Of a stretch of 64,000 bases of DNA, positions 61,120-64,000 are shown in pieces (the stretch's first letter is position 1; the number at the start of each line of letters is the position of its first letter). The position numbers and the translations under genes were made by a program. The stretch lies in NCBI GenBank assembly GCA_029379385.1, contig CM055607.1, forward strand, positions 33,787,235 through 33,851,234, in the 5' to 3' direction. The notes under the pieces were generated by a model. That model had not been told where the DNA came from, made no database searches, and was given only the letters and a program-made list of their open reading frames with translations. This DNA is from Quillaja saponaria (Eukaryota > Streptophyta > Magnoliopsida > Fabales > Quillajaceae).

Positions 61120-63693
61120 GACGGAACCGATGCCACAAAATTTTGTTTAGCTCTTTAAATTCATAATTTTTTGCATTCTAACCCATACAAGAATTCAGAC
61201 AATTTGTATTTTTACTAATAAAAATTAAATTTATCTATTTTATGCCTAGTAGACACAGAATAACAAGTTTACAAAATACAAGGACCAATATATTATTCAT
61301 CTTATTGAAATAAACAATACTCGTTTTGTAGGCTTGTTATCATGTGCATAATGGGCACATGATAGACAAACTCATAAAAATCATACCTGTATAAGATTTG
61401 ATACTTTTTTAAAATTTGGGAAAAAGTTTTAACCTTTATAATGCTATATTTTTATCATTCAGGTCCATATATAGGCTGGGAAAATTATATTTTGACTCTT
61501 GAAAGTCATAAGTTTATTATTTTGGTCCTTATAATATTTGATTTTTATTTTATTTTATAATTGTGTCCCTTTTATAATATATTTTTTAGTTGTTTTATCA
61601 GATTTCACTTGCTTGAAAATTAAAAGAATGAGAATGAAACAATATATAAAATCAAAAAAATGAAACTCTTGTTAATCTATAAATAATAGATATCATGTTA
61701 GCAATGTGGGAAATTATCACATTAACAACTAAGAACTAATGAACAATAGTATCATCAGCAGGGCTGCAACAATATTAATAAGCAAAAAATTGATAAGCAA
61801 TTGCAACAGTATAATTATTAATTCTACTTTAAATAAGAGTTTGCGAGAATATTGAGTTTAGTGTTCATTAAAGGATATGTGGAAGAGCCTCAAGATCATA
61901 TACTTCAAAATCGATCAAATATATAAAGTAAGGAAGAGAGGCACAATGATTTGGCACTGATAGTAGAGAAAAGATGTAGAGGAAGGTGATGCTCAGGTTA
62001 TGAGTTCAACTCATGTTGTATTGGACTATTAACTTATGAAAAGTTACAGGCGAAGAAGTGCAAGGTCTAAACATAATGGGCAAGACCTAGAATTCAGACA
62101 ATGCCAAATTAGTATACCACAGGAAAATAAAGATCCATTATTTAAAAAGATTTAACAGTGTATATCATAACTTGTTGGATACTAAAACCCTAAAATAAAT
62201 ATTCTTTTTCTGCCATTCCAAAAATCTGGGCCAAATTCAGAACAACCAAATTAACAGAGAAGGTAAACTCTTGCAATCAAAAAGTCATTAGTACTTAGTA
62301 GAAACCATGTTAACCCACTCAACTCTTGTGCAGCTCCGCCCCTGTTTCCAATCCTCTCTCCCCCAGATATCTACTATGTTCATTGTCCTTTGGTGTACAA
62401 CCTTTAAATTCAAAACCTCCAAATCTCTGTCTCTTACAAGTTTCAGATTTTTTCCTATGACAATTGACAAGTGATCTTTGTCCAACAAGCATCTAGTCTA
62501 GCTAAGGTTTCCGAAATCTAAGAAATGGGTATTCCTCAAAATTAATTACCACTGTAAATTACAAATTTAAGTTTAATTACTTTCTATTTTTTAAAGTGAA
62601 TAAAAAAAAAATCTAATTTTCTCTTTTTATCAAGGCTAAGGAGTGAGAGTTATATTTATAATTTTACTTAAAATTTAATTAATATCTTAATTATATTTTT
62701 CAATAAAATTCTCATAATTGCCATTTTACGGTGTCTCCATTTGAGATCTCTTGATTTTTTATTCTTATTTTAAATATTGGTTGAAATAAATTTTGAGATG
62801 TCATCTTATCTGACAAAAAAAAAAAAAGTATAACTCTGAAGTTTGCTTTTGATACGGGATCTTTAATTTGTAGCAAGATAACATCTTGCATGTGGGTATT
62901 ATAAAATTTCAGATTATTATTATTTTTTTTTTAAGTGGATAATTTTAAACAAAGTTGTTTAGTTAAATAAACAACGCTTTCTTCTGCATCAATTTCAAAA
63001 TAAAACCCAAAATCAAGGTGGCCTTTGGATGAATTTTGTAAAGACACAAGGATGCAGAGAAGAGACGAGCCGATGAGTCAAAAAATGAGAGAAATGGAAA
63101 GAAAAAGTTTTTGGAGAGAGAAAGAGTTGTATTGGAAATTAAAAAATTTTAAATTAAATTATTGATATGTCTAACACTTTTAAGTTTAGATTGAGAGAGA
63201 AAATTGAGCCTTTGTCCACTTCAATTAAAAGTAGACATATACAACATACACTATTGTAATTTTTAGCATTTAGTTAAATATAAAATAAATTGACCCTACT
63301 AAAAAAATAGTAAATATGAAGTTCTAGAAGGTTGAAATTGTAAATAAAGTAAGGCACACAATTGGTAATTATTTTGTATTTATAATGCTGAGTTTTTTTA
63401 AGTTTTAAAAGGGAAGAGATAATTTCACTCCAAAAATTAAATAGTTTCACTGGCCTTATATCATACGTGACTCTACTTACCCATTTAGGAGGTGCATAAA
63501 TAGTGCCGTGCTCTTAAAAATAATTTCAAGAGAAATCTGAATTCCATTCAAACTTTTTTTTTTTCCATAACTAGACACTAATTAATGATACTTTTACAAT
63601 GGGATGAAAACAATACAGTAGATATTACCATTTATAACTAAAAAAATGGATCAAACCCAAATAATTAACATCATTCTCATTATCTGGCTAAGT
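61120..63693. other. AT-rich intergenic region, no gene seen
   Basis: Short poly-A and poly-T runs (about 62815-62827) and scattered short frames without motifs. The right edge holds the 3' UTR of the minus-strand MYB-like gene. Confidence 0.55.
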
Positions 63694-64000
63694 TCAAGAA
63701 AGAAGCCAAGCAACCATAGCTTTTTGCTTGTCAGGATCTACATAAATCTCTCCTAAATTATGAGAATCACTTTCCAAATTATCAACACCATCCCACAACC
63801 AAGACAGTAAGTTTTCATTATTTTCCACACCCATTAATGTCTGATCATCTTTGATCACTTGCATTTGCATAGCATTCTCCCAATCCCAATTATCAACACC
63901 ACCTTCATCAAAACATGAAGTGATTGAAGAGTAAGAATACCAGTCCCCAGCACTGTCCCCATTTGATGGGGTAATATTTGTACTACTTTCTAGGTGATCT
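63694..64000 (-). CDS. Probable R2R3-MYB transcription factor, C-terminal end (partial)
   Basis: An open frame enters from the right edge and ends at TGA 63696-63694, giving 102 residues. It is acidic and Ser/Asn/Trp-rich: DWYSYSSITSCFDEGGVDNW, WENAMQMQVIKDDQTL, NENLLSWLWDGVDNLES and a terminal EIYVDPDKQKAMVAWLLS. The acidic Trp-containing stretches look like an activation domain. I associate the final AMVAWLLS-type motif with R2R3-MYB factors of the MYB20/43/85 group, from memory. The DNA-binding repeats lie outside the window, so the family call rests on this tail alone. Confidence 0.55.
   Translation of the reverse strand, partial: DHLESSTNITPSNGDSAGDWYSYSSITSCFDEGGVDNWDWENAMQMQVIKDDQTLMGVENNENLLSWLWDGVDNLESDSHNLGEIYVDPDKQKAMVAWLLS

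Noticed and set aside
62288..62488. 66-codon minus-strand frame downstream of the LINE
   Set aside because: Charged and without stops, but no recognised motif, no promoter and no homologous neighbour; left unannotated.
1..64000. A cell-wall biosynthesis gene cluster (CSLD, GATL, PRP, KOR)
   Set aside because: The genes are 4-15 kb apart, not co-oriented as a set and from very common families; chance proximity is the simpler reading.
1..64000. tRNA, rRNA, CRISPR or viral insertions
   Set aside because: No tRNA-like internal promoter boxes with a foldable cloverleaf, no regular spaced repeats and no viral genes were found by eye; a tRNAscan run would be decisive for tRNAs.

Overview
This is a eudicot nuclear genome window. 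It is AT-rich, its genes carry GT-AG introns, and its families are land-plant specific (CSLD, GATL, KORRIGAN-type GH9, DUF3511, DUF761, QALGGH zinc finger, R2R3-MYB-like tail). The species cannot be named from sequence alone. No bacterial, organellar or viral block is visible, and I found no defence-type gene cluster.

Layout. 1-848 is the 3' end of a CSLD cell-wall synthase. 4539-5648 (-) is an intronless GATL glycosyltransferase. About 8.6 kb of very AT-rich, repeat-laden DNA follows. 14299-14745 (-) is a small basic plant protein of unknown function. 19939-20541 (-) is a proline-rich, probably GPI-anchored wall protein. 22005-24703 (-) is a two-exon membrane-anchored GH9 endoglucanase (KORRIGAN class). 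29314-29814 (+) is a C2H2 QALGGH/EAR zinc-finger gene whose only ATG is followed at once by a stop. 30370-30699 (+) is DUF3511. 31954-32604 (-) and 35705-36223 (+) are two divergently oriented DUF761 genes. 37430-41451 (-) is a decayed CTP synthase pseudogene. 41880-44848 (+) is a three-exon conserved gene of unknown function. 45563-48839 (-) is an 11-exon PDI-like gene (two CGHC thioredoxin domains), which I could splice completely. 50256-53723 (-) is a four-exon RRM protein with a possible mitochondrial leader and a terminal-inverted-repeat element in its last intron. 55174-61107 (+) is a nearly full-length but disabled L1-type LINE with a 12-bp target-site duplication. 63694-64000 (-) is the C-terminal end of a likely R2R3-MYB factor.

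Functional theme. Four loci (CSLD, GATL, proline-rich protein, GH9) act in cell-wall assembly, but they are spread over 24 kb with ordinary unrelated spacing, so I see a coincidence of plant gene content rather than a cluster. The observations most worth following up are the zinc-finger gene with a stop at codon 2, the CTP synthase pseudogene with several independent lesions including loss of the glutaminase histidine, the LINE whose ORF1 stop and ORF2 start overlap as ATGA, and the split duplicated repeat at 9.4-11.8 kb.
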